DNA of 64,000 nt from Ascidia mentula (GCA_947561715.1 OX387197.1:21602266-21666265); one strand, 5' to 3'. Counted from the stretch's first letter, positions 39,201 through 50,178 are shown. Notes: generated from the sequence alone by a model not told the origin. Program-made: numbers and translations.

Positions 39201-42200
39201 CTTGATGACTTTCCGCTCTTAAATCCCAATAATGTTGATCAATGCTTTAACATAACACAATGCTTACCTAGGCAAACGTCAATGAAAGTGAGTTGCATTC
39301 GACTGTTGCAGGCGTAGCGCCGAGCCGCCTGAATATTAAGGAAAGTGTGGTTGTCGTCGTCGCCGTCCGAGGCCTTCTTGCAGGCGTGGGTTACAGATAA
39401 GCGGCCCGGGTCACCCAGGTTGTCGCAGGAACAAGCAGGTCGGAAGCGAGATCCAGATACCGCTATGTTACAACTTGCGCCGTAGCTGCACTGCTCGGTG
39501 AGACACACATCTACGGGGGAAAAAGAACGTCGAATGTTTTTGTTCATTTCAAAGTAAAGCAAGCTGTGTGTCTAGTTTGCGAGATAAAGTCAAAATTGTC
39601 CGCTTCGGTCTAAGAATGAATTCGTATTACGATTTTAACATCCTAAAAAAAGAAAATTGCAAATTGTCCCAGCGTGCACAACTCATAAGAAAACCCCATA
39701 GAACTATGGGAAACTTGCGTGGTTTCTACGCAAGTGATTAACCTGGAGCCCTTGTTTTTTTTAGCATTATGTTCCAATTTGCAATAAGATATCGCCATGC
39801 GCGAAGTCTATACAACAGTGTACGCATTTAAAAAAAATTCATATCAAAGTTTTAATAGTTTGCACCAAGAATAATCGGACCGACTTTGATCTCAAAGCAG
39901 ACACGTTCGAGCTGTCAGCTGCAAGGTGCAATTAATGCACATTCCTCGAGAGGCCGCCATCAATCGACGACATAGCGCCTCGCGCAAGCACTTTACACAG
40001 AGGATTAAACCGCTGTGAGAGCGCGCTTCGTCGATCAAAACCACCCGAGCAGCGAAATGATGTAATGCGGGCCTCGGATCAAAGCGACTGAAGAGGGACC
40101 TTCACAGACTGCTTGGCAACAGTGCGAAAACAGGCAGAGCCGCGTGGTTAAGACCTATGTTAAGATACCAGCTTTATCTTATACCCACCTTCTACTACAA
40201 AGTCGTCAGCCGGATTGCGCGCTGGGGCGAACGAAATGTTCATGGCGCCGACGGTGGTCACCAGAGCGCCATCTACCGAGTCGAAGAGACGATTGTAGAC
40301 CCAGGCCGTGTTGCTGTCGGATTGGTCGTCCCCTGTGATGACCAACGAACGTGTCGAAGCGTAAGCCCTGAATTAGGGAATGTACATTAAGGGCTGTACA
40401 GATTTTTTTCGGTATAAAGAGGTAAAAATCGCCTAAATTTGGAGGGCATTCTTGTTTCATTTGCATCAAATCCAATTTACATTAAATAGCTTTGAGTAAA
40501 AACTCCTGCTGAAAAAGACACAATAAACATTTAAAAAAATTCATTTTTATCTTAACTTTAAGTATGCATACACGCGCGAGCACTACACCTTAAAAGACAA
40601 CGCCGATATCACAAACATTCCATCGAAGTAATATTAAACTTAACACATCGCCAGGCAACAGTACTCTCAATCAAATTAGGCTCACTTGAACAAGAGGATG
40701 ACGCTCCCCGGCCTCGTCCCTGTCACTTTGAATTCGCCAAGAGTGAGAGCTTCGTCAGAATCGAGATCAGAGTCGAGATTTTTCTGCTGCAGATCCGAAT
40801 TCACGGTGGTTTCGAGAATTTCGACGAAGTCTTGGAATTCACGCGACTCCGGGTCGCAACCTCCTGGACAGCTGGAATCGGCTTCGATCGCCATCGCGCC
40901 GCGAACCGTCGTCATGACTACGAGGTTATAAAACGGACGTTAGAAATGACGTCAGTGGGATGGGAGTGGTTTAAACTATACCTTTTTTAAGTGGACAGAG
41001 GCCTTGTTTGATAACCGACAAATTCCGAGCCGTTTCGCATGCTTGTCTGCGAAATCAAGGAACAATGTTTAAAACATACTTTACTGCTATGATACGGTAT
41101 ACAGCGCTACACTTTTTTTATAATTCTTACTTAGGTCAACTCATGCGGTTTCAAAACGACAAAAACACAACTTGCCGACATTTCAAATGCAAAACTTCAA
41201 ATACAAAAGAAAAAATAATAGGTCAGGACTTTCCTTGAAAAATGTCTCAATTGGCGCATTGGTTGTAAAATGCAAACCCTTAACAACGCTGGTGCATACA
41301 CTTATAAAAGCCCTGAATACGATACAAACTACTTAAAAACGCACTTTGTGGGGCTTACGAAAAACGCATGAAAACACTTTTTTACCTTTCCATCACACAT
41401 TTCGAGGCATAGCTATTGCCATCGCTTCCACAAACAACTTGGCCATCATCGACGCACGGTAAAGTACCGCAACATACTGCTACCCCGTCCTCACTGAAAG
41501 CACACACCCCTGGGCACGAATTCTCAAACTGCTGAGTTGTGTCGTTGAAAAAATCGCACGGGTCTGAAAAAGCCGACATTAAAAGTGCTACAATCTCCAC
41601 ATTTTCATGGTTGGCAAAGCTGCCACATACATAACGACTATACCATATACGTGAAAATAGGGATAGCTGGGATTAGGTTAAGAATGACTAACTTATATGA
41701 AATTTTTCATTTTGATTTTGTTGTACATTTGTGATGATGAACAATTGTGTTTATTTGCCACAGTCGCCTTATTTTGGGTGCGCAGATGTATACCACGTGT
41801 GCACGCCGATATTGAAATCAATGCATACTTAGCTTATATTAAATGATTTGGAAACGGTGAGGTCAAAACACTCCAGATTACAAAAACTGCTCGCATCTAC
41901 TTTTGGGTTTTCGCGTGTTTTGTGGCAGAAAAACACTGAAAGTCATTTTCCACAACCGCGGAATGTTGTATTTGAGACAAATAAATCGGATAACCGCGCG
42001 CGCACGTCACTCACTGCAAGGCGCAGACCGCACAACGGTGATTTCAACTCCATCCAAGCAGGCGGTTCGTCGCATGTCGCACTCGGAGCGGTGTGAACGT
42101 TGGTCTGACCCGCAGAGAGGAAGAGCTGGCGTCTCGTCGCAGGTCGGACAAACACAAGAGGGCGCACTGGCGCCGTTTGGCTGGATCCTCACGACGCACT

Positions 42201-45200
42201 CGGCCGAGTTAGCACATTCCACATCCGCGCAAAGGCCTCTGTCGACGACTGGAGCTGTGCAAACAAGAAAAGATTGTTGCGCAATGTTGGTGTATGTAAG
42301 GTTGCACAACGGTTCTCCTAAAAATAAATCCTTTGCGTTCCTTAGGAATATTGTCCTGGAACGATGTTTTATGAGGTCAAAAGTCCAAGGCTTTGGGGTT
42401 GTCTCGGGCAAGAATGTTCCGGTCGTTTTTGCCCTACTTTGGTATGTCGGCTATTTAAGCGGAAAAGAAGCGCGCTTGTAACGATAGCAGGATTTCAAAC
42501 GAACGCAAACGAAACATTCGAGTCAGTGAAACTAGAGCGTTATAAAATTGCACACTTGCACACACTGGAAAGTCTAGAAGACAAGCACGGCGCTGGATAG
42601 CAAAGCAATCTACCCGACACTACAAAATATTTGTTATTCATGCAAACCCCAAAAAATCACAATTAAAAAAAATCACACTAAAATACATAATACAGTGAAC
42701 TTAAAACGAAAGGGTCGGCTTTTGGTAGGAGAGCAACAGACATACGGCCAGTGAATAGAAGCTCAACACTACAAATTTCAGTCATCATCATGCCTGTAAA
42801 AAGCATGTAAACGCCCATTGAAGAATCCCCTATCACAACCAATAGCCACTCATGTCAGCGTTTTGCTTCCACAGACTTCTGCTTTTATTGACAGACACGA
42901 GCGCGACACCGCGAAATTGTTGTTAGTGAAAGCAACAACAAGCATCTCGAATAACCGCCGTTCGGAGGGCGAGTAAACAGCGTACGCAAGGCACAAGGGC
43001 GGACCGCGGGGCGGCTAGAATGCCCCTAAAATCGCCCTAAGCGTTTGCTGCGGCACGCGGGATACAACAAAGCAACCCAACTCACTTTGTTTTGGGACCA
43101 ACAAGAAGCGACCGCGGCGCTCAAACGCAATCTACACAGCAATGGAGACGCCAGCGCAACCCTAAACCAACGCGGGTTTTGGCAACAGCGCTTACATGTT
43201 ACAGGGCGTAGTGAAAGTGGCAAGCGCCCCTGATAAAGATCCATGCACGGAGCCGACGTTGTTCGAGCGCGACCGACCTGAACCACCCGTTTTTGTTCTA
43301 GCTTGCAGGGAAAGCGGGGTAACGAGCCTGCTAAGTGAACTGTAGGTGCGGGCGCTTTGCATGGGGTTAGAAAAACAAGTCCCCCCATCCGTGCAGATTG
43401 TGATCTATAGGGTTAGGTTAGGGCGATGAGAATGGGGCGGACGCAACGGTGACAGATTAATACGGTTTAAGTTTGATGTTGACGTGGAAATACAAGACAT
43501 GTTACATGTATACGTTTTCAGTCTTCACATACTCAATGACTTCAATGGTTTCGTATTTTCAATCGTGATTTTTTTGTACAGAGCTATGGAAATCATGCTC
43601 CGTACACCTTAAATCCAGTTCGTCTGTATCACCCAATGACTGCTGATAAGGCAGTAATGTCCCTAAATGTGGCAGTAAACGTTGGTTAGAACTCAGAATC
43701 CTTTTAACTTTGGAAAGAAACTAAAATTGACCTTCATTGACCTCGCGAGTATATATTGACCAGATATAACCCAAGCGATAACAGTGGAAAATCAAACCAA
43801 CGCAATGACCACTTTGTTTTCAGCAGACGTCTGCGTAAGTTTGGGCTTCGACGACAACGGGAAATTAAGCCAAGACACACCCAGGAGTTACAAATTACTC
43901 GAGGCCGACACGAAGCGTGACCCCTGACCGAACAGCGGAACCGGGGTCAAAGGTTGATACCCGTAGATCAGCGTTAAAACACAAAAACGAGCAACGGCCG
44001 TGAAACCTGAAGAATCTTGCATCCGTTCCAGAGGCGTCTATCTTGCCCATAGATCGCGACACGCCTTTCAAGAGCATTGGACTTGCCCCTTTCGGAGACC
44101 CTGCTCCGTGGATCGCTTTACACAGCACGCGCAGCGGTGATCGCCAAGGCAAATCCGCTGTTTATATTGACAAATCCCGCGCTTTTATATCTGACAGGTG
44201 CTGTAGGTGGGGTAACTGCGGGAGCTACAATGAATTCGTAGGAAAAGGATACGCGAGTGTACCTTGTGGCAGAGGAAATTGATTGGGTGGAGTTTTCCAA
44301 CGCGGGTAAATATTTACTCAGGCGTCTGCGTTCAAAAACTCTAGAAAGTCATCGCTTTTAAACCTTTGATATTACCGAGTCGTTTTACTCCATAGAAGTT
44401 CGATTACTTTATAATATAACTTCATCACAAAACAGTTTTACCAACAATCGACACCAAATCGCCCGTGACAAATGTTCTTACTGTGAAGCGCCCAACAACC
44501 ACAGGGCTTACTTTAGGCTTATAATGCCTAGATAGAACAGCAAAGCAAAACTACTATAGCAGCTATTTCGCGGCAGTCCGCCAATTTCCAAGGAGCGGTT
44601 TCTGGTAGCGGAGCGTGTAATAGCGCTAAATAGGGGCGTTCCGTCTACTCAACGCAAACCTAATTAGTGGCCATTTAGCGTCGGTATCGCACATACAGGT
44701 TCCTGCTTGTTTCGCTGAATTTTCACGGTCGGTCGCTTATTCCGAATATTTCCAAGACACCGGGTTTCCAGAAGTTGTTAACTAATTTCTTAGGAACTGA
44801 CCTTCCGGCACAATTAAATGTTAAATTTATCCTACCGACGTTTCGCCCGCTTTGTTTTTATATTTATCAAAAGATGCCACTGTCGCGCCTCACGAATAAA
44901 CACAGGTTGAAATTCTGCTTTTAAATTATAAAAACTGACCATTTTTACACCAGAAGTATTCGCCGAAATCATGGCCACTTGAGCGTGACTGAGCAGATCA
45001 CGTGACTGCTGACGCAACAAGAAGCGTGGGAAAGGTTGAACAGGATGACGCCACGGGTCGCGCACTACCCTAACAACTTACCGTCAACAATCAATTTTTA
45101 GCTGATTTTTAAGCTGCCATTGAGAGCGGCTGAACCACTCACACAAATCGACGGGCGAAATTAACTTGAAGATCGGTCGGAACTCAAGACAAATCACCAA

Positions 45201-47804
45201 GGAATTATTTCGCAGCGTTTGAAGTCGGATGAATGGGTGGGTGCACAAAAGCTGGTGCGCAGTTGACACAGTGTTAACGCACGGTTCGTTTAACCTTATT
45301 TCAATGGTATTTTTTATCCCTTGGAATGAGAACTGCGTCCATTAGAACTAAACCTACATTGCGAAAAAGCTCGACAGAAAAATAAACGTTATATAACGAT
45401 TTGCTCGGTCAAAGTTTACGGTTATATCTTTCAACATTTGGAATAATGCAGTTTAATTAGGTTTACGTTATACTGCCAACCAAAACTTAAAACCCGCAGT
45501 GACGTAACACTCCCGGTTGAACTGCCAATTGACAAACCTAACCTGGCAGAACAAATTGCCTAATTGCCCTGGGAGACCGCCAGTCTGTTATCGCCTGTTT
45601 TATTAGCCCTTCAGTTGTAACCACTTCGCAGTATCGGTCCGCGATTGAAGCTGATCTCCCTGGCGTGTATTCTCGATATATTCGGTAATTGATGTACAAA
45701 ACGACGTAACGCGATATAAAACACTCCAGGGAACAGTTTCTCTCTGAACCGGCTTATTAAAAAGGCCTCGGTGACCGTAAAGTGTGACGTGTTTATTAAG
45801 ATTTAGTGCAACAATGTACAATCTATGTACTTGGGCTGGGCATTGTAACTTTTGGGAGTGCGGATTAGTGATGATGTAATTCTGAGAAAGATGTGGCGCA
45901 ATGCTTCAGTTGTTAAACATGTCCCATGAAATTCATCCTGGGATGTCGCGATAGCTTGTAAACACCAAACTTTGAGAAAAACATGCGCGTTATCTCCGAT
46001 TCTAGATCTGTGTTTCGTAACCGGGGGATTGGTTCACTCCAGTGTAAAAGGAATTTTTGAACGAATGAAATTCTTTTCACTGTATGGCTGACAGTCAAAT
46101 ACTACCATTATTTTTTAAGATTTGTCCAAAGTTTTAACAAGCAACAATTGTCTTTGGCATCTTCAAAACAGGTCGCGCAATTCCTTAAATTCAGTGTATC
46201 CTGCTGTAATGAATACAATTTCTGCAAATTTCAGTGGAGGAAAAAGGGTTAAGAAGAACTGATCTATGCCCAGAGGAGATCAGGTTTTCTACCAAAAAGC
46301 CACAAACACAATAAACTACTACCAGCGAGCACAGCACACCACTAACAACATTCTAAAAGCCATCAGCCGCTAAACTACCAAGACACAGTGGCAACTCGGT
46401 GAAAACCTTCTAACACGAACTACTGCACGCAACTAAATGAGGGTCACAACACATACCACGTGACCAGTGGTCGACCACAGCGTAAAGGTCGTCGTTATCT
46501 ACAACCGACAAAGTGGTCGGTTTTATGTGAAGATGGGGTCGGGTTGTTTTGGCTGAAATGAAACGCACAAGTTAGTGGGCACGATGGGAAGTGTGAATTC
46601 TTGACCAACACGAAGCACCCTCTGCTGAGTATGTATATTACAGTTAGATGGTTAATGACGTGTAAGGAATTCGATGGAGCTCATTGTACAAAGGTAAGAT
46701 GTCATCAAAATCTAACTTAATTTTTCCCATTAAGTCGAAACCCTGGTAGAATTAGCGCCCACAAATGACAGCTATATGTGAAATTACAATGAAAATGTGG
46801 TCAAAATGAAATGTACACTATTATGTTGCTATTTTACGCTACAGTGGCGATCGCGTTCTTTACCGCAACTCATCGAAATAACTCATTGCGACATCCAAGC
46901 CGGGGCGTTCGAAATTCACTTCCCAATAGTCGGGCTTAATATCTCCATCACAAAGGGGGTGAGAACGGTCGCATTGAATCGCGCCAGATCGAATGCGTTG
47001 GACAAAGGAGTCGCGAAGCTCGCTACACGGAAACTTATCGCAGTTCGCTTCGTGTGAAAGTGAGTGCCTGGGCGTAACGCAACACCGCCTTCTCACAAAG
47101 CGATCCAAAATGTGTAGACTACAGGAAATCGAATTGCTCTGTGCTTTTAATTACACCAACTCGCTCAGTAACTGCTCGGGTTTGGAGTTTGAAAACATGG
47201 CGGTGTCTTTGAACTTTAACAATGTCGCCAATAGACCGTAACGCGCCTGCGCAATAAGGCATCACTTTATGATTTCAAAAAGATTAGTAGCGCGTCATAA
47301 AGTATAGAAGTTCAGTAGCTCACCACATGGCGTTTCCTCGACAATTCTAATGCGTCGTTGCGACATGCACTCCGCTGACCGCAGCCTGCACTCGTTGGGG
47401 TAGGTGATCCCGTCCGAGCCACAGAGCGGAGCGAAGAGTTCATCTTCAACTTCGGAGGAACAGGAAACCGGGGGACACATACACGTTGCGTTGCCCTCAA
47501 TTGAGCTACAGGTCGAGCCGAACCCACAAAGGACATTTATACATGGGTCTGTGGAAACAAAATAGCAAGTTCCATGATTTTTTCCATGAGTTTGAATTTA
47601 TTGCCCAGTGTATTTGAACATATAGTGTTGCGAACCGTACGCATCGGTAGCATGTGGTCATAGCGCGTTGGTAACATATAGTCTTAAAAAATGATCTGAC
47701 GTCATGCTGGATTTAGAGATACGTTTATGCCAATTACGCACATATTTCGTAAGAATACAAAAACGTACCTGGTTTCTTCTTAGGGGGGTCGACGATGTTC
47801 TTGC
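19038..47804 (-). CDS. AGRN: Agrin, heparan sulfate proteoglycan (N-terminal exons not found)
   Basis: About 40 exons on the minus strand were read by splice sites and phase; most begin and end in phase 1, as usual for extracellular module genes. The order from the N-terminus is: linker exon 47804-47769, Kazal/follistatin modules, SEA-like insert, more Kazal modules, Cys linker, two laminin EGF modules, last Kazal, Ser/Thr/Pro linker, SEA, second linker, LG1, EGF-EGF, LG2, EGF, LG3, TGA at 19040-19038. This order is specific to agrin; perlecan and testicans differ. Agrin is a secreted or membrane-anchored basement-membrane proteoglycan that binds laminin, dystroglycan, heparin and, in vertebrate neurons, LRP4. 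Candidate glycosaminoglycan sites are SGEGSG (36.7 kb) and EGSGEEE (32.35 kb). No exon resembling the vertebrate z insert was recognised in LG3. The NtA or signal exons should lie right of 47.8 kb. Two junctions around the SEA-like insert are out of phase as read. Confidence 0.96.
20857..20904. repeat. Perfect 24-base tandem duplication
   Basis: Two identical copies of taaatagctgtacacttaac+atgg, in the intron between the first two LG3 exons. A diverged copy of the neighbouring sequence (aactatgatgttttaaat) lies about 100 bases before it, so a larger local duplication is likely. Confidence 0.85.
21650..23579 (-). other. AGRN: Agrin laminin G domain 2 and following EGF
   Basis: Exons 23579-23445, 23179-23056, 22945-22834, 22347-22231 and 21836-21650. 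LG2 pieces: [45 protein letters not shown]. The last exon ends LG2 and encodes an EGF module ([31 protein letters not shown]), as in vertebrate agrin. Confidence 0.96.
22700..22800 (+). repeat. tRNA-like B-box fragment in agrin intron
   Basis: A B box (GGTTTGAATCC, 22774-22784) sits in a T-arm-like context, gcgGGTTTGAATCCcgg. No matching A box at tRNA spacing and no cloverleaf was found. It may be a worn tRNA-derived SINE. Confidence 0.25.
23968..24585 (-). other. AGRN: Agrin EGF modules between LG1 and LG2
   Basis: Exons 24585-24464 ([27 protein letters not shown]) and 24120-23968 ([29 protein letters not shown]). This is the pair of EGF modules expected between LG1 and LG2 of agrin. The first has an unusual long loop ([12 protein letters not shown]). 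Confidence 0.94.
24890..26304 (-). other. AGRN: Agrin laminin G domain 1
   Basis: Exons 26304-26109, 25602-25494, 25281-25172 and 25006-24890. Typical LG pieces are [46 protein letters not shown] and [11 protein letters not shown], with the closing Cys pair at GCIQ and RNC. Phases 1/2, 2/0, 0/2 and 2/2 are consistent. Confidence 0.96.
25942..26034. repeat. Long near-perfect hairpin in agrin intron
   Basis: The left arm 25942-25971 (aatgccaaagctatta...) is the reverse complement of 26005-26034 at 28 of 30 positions, with a 33-base loop. Weaker pairing continues outward (AATCT on both sides). It lies between LG1 exons 1 and 2. It could be a miRNA-like precursor or a small palindromic MITE. Confidence 0.85.
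26683..28722 (-). other. AGRN: Agrin second linker made of small phase-1 exons
   Basis: Exons 28722-28660 ([19 protein letters not shown], the least sure), 27879-27775 ([20 protein letters not shown]), 27167-27129 ([12 protein letters not shown]), 26955-26926 (SPSTSTDKE) and 26721-26683 ([13 protein letters not shown]). All start and end in phase 1, so any of them can be skipped without shifting the frame. No EGF module is found between this linker and LG1, unlike vertebrate agrin. Confidence 0.7.
30102..30298. mobile_element. hAT-type MITE, about 197 bp
   Basis: The left end CAGTGTTTCCCAAACTTTTT and the right end (reverse complement CAGCGATTTCCAAAGTGGGT) are imperfect inverted repeats with the hAT-like CAGTG start. 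Inside each end lies a matching CCGCGGAACCC block. Eight-base flanks GTCAAGAT and GTCTGGAT agree at six positions. It sits in the agrin intron after the SEA exons. Confidence 0.75.
30549..31251 (-). other. AGRN: Agrin SEA domain
   Basis: Exons 31251-31124 ([30 protein letters not shown]) and 30765-30549 ([40 protein letters not shown]) form one SEA domain. The piece [11 protein letters not shown] matches human agrin SELFGETARSI. The position, between two Ser/Thr linkers, is as in vertebrate agrin. Confidence 0.92.
31857..33160 (-). other. AGRN: Agrin Ser/Thr/Pro-rich linker exons
   Basis: Exon 33160-32774 (387 bases) encodes a mucin-like stretch: Thr runs, then alternating Pro-Glu ([10 protein letters not shown]) and STTDETG. 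Exon 32387-32311 encodes CMGDDEDGC and [10 protein letters not shown], a strong glycosaminoglycan-site context. Exon 31947-31857 ([16 protein letters not shown]) has an in-phase upstream acceptor that would start it at 32073 and add 42 residues. Such linkers carry O-glycans and heparan sulfate and separate the Kazal arm from SEA. Confidence 0.88.
33437..34566 (-). other. AGRN: Last agrin Kazal module
   Basis: Exons 34566-34436 ([20 protein letters not shown]) and 33542-33437 ([20 protein letters not shown]) together form the follistatin/Kazal module that follows the laminin EGF pair. The donor at 34435 and the acceptor before 33542 are both phase 0. Confidence 0.95.
34976..36045 (-). other. 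AGRN: Agrin Cys linker and two laminin EGF modules
   Basis: Exon 36045-35965 reads [19 protein letters not shown], the short Cys-rich linker found at this place in human agrin. Exon 35695-35531 is the first laminin EGF module ([38 protein letters not shown]). Exon 35128-34976 is the second ([20 protein letters not shown]). All are phase 1 to phase 1. Two LE modules between Kazal modules is an agrin hallmark. Confidence 0.96.
36178..39510 (-). other. AGRN: Agrin Kazal/follistatin modules 4-7
   Basis: Exons 39510-39268, 38716-38569, 38321-38245, 37827-37745, 37287-37164, 36751-36622 and 36299-36178 join in phase. Module 4 ([14 protein letters not shown]...) keeps the follistatin half, but its Kazal half is degenerate, with an Asp run (SDGDDDN) and no CGSDG. 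Modules 5-7 are ordinary: [11 protein letters not shown] with [44 protein letters not shown]. The 36751 exon carries [10 protein letters not shown], a likely glycosaminoglycan attachment site, at the same place as the acidic GSGEDG stretch of human agrin. Confidence 0.93.
39695..39735. repeat. Two adjacent perfect hairpins in agrin intron
   Basis: CCCATAG-AA-CTATGGG (39695-39710) is followed two bases later by ACTTGCGT-ggtttct-ACGCAAGT (39713-39735). Both stems are perfect. No coding content; role unknown. Confidence 0.8.
40189..40917 (-). other. AGRN: Extra SEA-like domain between agrin Kazal modules
   Basis: Two exons, 40917-40686 and 40332-40189. After the end of Kazal 3 the first reads [19 protein letters not shown], an acidic stretch, then [15 protein letters not shown]. 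The second reads [20 protein letters not shown] and GAMNISFAP. The pattern of an amphipathic helix, a beta strand with G-S-V-I, another helix and a closing strand is SEA-like, but no canonical GSVVV cleavage site is seen. Vertebrate agrin has nothing here. The phases do not match at the left junction (phase 2 into 1) or between the two exons (2 into 1), so a micro-exon is missed or a splice site is misread. Confidence 0.6.
42255..47323. other. 5-kb agrin intron between Kazal 1 and 2
   Basis: No agrin exon is needed here, because K1 (phase 1) joins K2 (phase 1). Several overlapping ORFs on both strands show no family match. One exon-like ORF at 46864-47067 is listed separately. Confidence 0.6.
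46864..47067 (-). other. Exon-like ORF of unknown origin inside agrin intron
   Basis: It is open from an acceptor (cgcccag, before 47067) to a donor (CG|gtaaag after 46864). The length is 204 bases, phase 2 at both ends. The product has a protein-like, Cys-bearing sequence: [46 protein letters not shown]. The phase does not fit the flanking Kazal exons, so it is not an ordinary agrin cassette. The opposite strand is also open, which weakens the case. Confidence 0.25.
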
Positions 47805-50178
47805 CTGTGAACAACAAAAAAAACTTTAAATCGTGGCAACACGCTCTATTTACACCTAAACACATACATCTTCGGACAAATGTCTCTTGCATAATCGCAA
47901 AAAATCGGCCCGAATAGTTTAAGCAGAGAATTTTTCCCGTTTTGCAAAAACACACCGACCACCAACAAGCGAACGGTCATCGCGGACGGCGATTCGATCA
48001 CTCGATGGCGGTGCGTCTGTCGGCAAATACCCGAGTACACCTGTGCCTGAACCCAACATAAAACGCTAATCCCGCCCGCAAAGAACAAAGGTAGATGAAC
48101 GACAAGAGTGGAAAAACAGCAGATGTTTTGCTTAGGAAGTTTGGCGGAAAATCGATTTCATGCCTCACTGGAACTTGCATGCAGTGACGTTCGTTTTGCC
48201 GAGTGTGCTTAAATCTTTCACCTGTTAGGGGTTTTCAATTATGATGATTTTGTGTTTGGACTGAAGCTGCCCCCGGATATCTCCGTTAAACTGTGTGGCA
48301 GGTTTTGAATGGCGTCAGTGTTTGACTTGACTGCTTTGAATCTCAAACCACTTAACATTAAAGGTTTTTTAGAATTTTTTTGCCATACTGATTTCGATTC
48401 GAACCCTGATTGTCTCGTACACGGATTTCATTCAGGTTTTTTGTTTGGTTTATGAGTCAAACGCCCTGACCGATGCCCCAATCTCAAGTCAAAGTCCAGC
48501 ACCATTCACTTGCGCACATTCGCCAATCGCAATAACGTCTTGGATTTGATGGCACCAAGATTTACGAAAGGTAAACAAACGCATCAGTGGATGTCAACTA
48601 CCGCCTCAATGTCACATCTCCACAAACAGCAACACGCAAGTTGTGACGTTTTAACTCCGAGCCCACTCCTCGCTTGACATTCGTCACCTGGCATCGTAGT
48701 TCAAATAAATAAGTCTATATGCGCCGGAGCGGTTATCGGAAACCGTCTTGTTTCCTTCATAATATCCGTGTGTTGTGACCACAGAAGATCGCCTAAAACG
48801 CTACGTCATTGCCAAGCACAGCGAACCGCGTCCGGCCAATCAACGAGCCGCAACCGAGCTAGTGACAAAAGACAGTCGGGACGTCCCGATGGAAATGTCA
48901 ACGGGCGGTCTCCAAAGCACTAAACCACTGGGCTAGGACATAACTAATTGTTGAGAACCTGAAAAGTCCAAAAATACAGAATGTTTTAGTTGACGGAAAA
49001 ATTACAACCACGTAAGAAATGCATATACGTTTGTAGAGTTGCGACAATATGACTTCACAGAAACAAAATATTTTTCTGCATACGCGGGTATATTTAAAAG
49101 TCGATTCGTTTTTCTCAAATTTCCTCCGTACGAAAGGAACATCTCTTTAAACACAATTAAGCAGAGGTTTGAACACAAACGCGACATGGTCGCCGACAAC
49201 CCGATGCGAAGTGTGCAGTGAAATCCTCGGTGTATGTCGAGATCGCGTGACCGATGTAAAACAACGGGCTCGGAGTCAAAGTCAATAGGCTTGCCCGATC
49301 ACGCCAAGTGCACAGGCGACCACGTGTTAAGGACAAATCACTTTCTTGGCGTTGACGTCTCGCCAACGTCAGATATATACGTTATTTACAAACAGACACT
49401 CGGAAAATTTCGCACATTATTTGGATAGAGAATATTGATACGGTGGGAATCAACTTGTGGTGCTCGGTGGTGACCGATGGTCTGTTTTTACAACTATACT
49501 TAAAAATGCAGACAGACGATCAGCGTCAGTGCGAACTTTTTGTTTTGTTAAAATAATATTGAACGTCTATATTCGTTCACACTGACTGTGATCCTCTGCC
49601 AAATTTCACAGTATTTTTTTGCATTTGGTTTTAATATTAAATAAAAATTTGAAAAAACTCCATTGCAAAAATATACGATCCCCAATGACCAAAACAAGAC
49701 TGCAGTTAGCAGCAACAACAAACAGGCAGCACTAAATTCCTCCAGGAGTCAGAAAGATTGGGGTGCTTACCGACATAGTTCGGCCGACATGCAAACAAAT
49801 TATGCCCGGATTCAGCTTATTAGGATGCCGCGGAGGGTTTCGAAGCACCCGACTACCGCACCGGGCTTAACTAACCGAACGTGGCGGTTGTGCAAGCAAC
49901 AGACGATCACTTCCACGCGTCAAACCGCGTGGCTGCATGACCAATTGGCTCATTTTTACGACATTTGTGCTTCTTTATTATACCAACTTCAGCGGATTGA
50001 AAAACCTTGATGTGGAAAGTAGTAAGTTTGTGGGCATGTGGTACGGGGTAACGTTCCTTGTCGTACTGATGTATGCGAGGAAAAACATTGCTGCACTTGG
50101 TTATAGAGTAATGTATTGATATTAGGCATGGAAATTACGCTTTTTATGTGAAATATCGTTTTTGTAACTTGACGTTTT

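Larger units (their letters stand above)
41386..47804 (-). other. AGRN: Agrin linker exon and Kazal modules 1-3
   Basis: Exon 47804-47769 is a short basic/proline linker ([11 protein letters not shown]). Exon 47548-47324 holds a complete follistatin/Kazal pair: [14 protein letters not shown], then [16 protein letters not shown]. Exon 42254-42015 gives module 2 ([31 protein letters not shown]). Exon 41563-41386 gives most of module 3 ([18 protein letters not shown]). Phases 1 to 1 join K1 directly to K2 across a 5-kb intron. The rest of module 3 appears to be encoded at the start of the 40917 exon ([15 protein letters not shown]), which fits human Kazal 3 in length. Confidence 0.93.
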
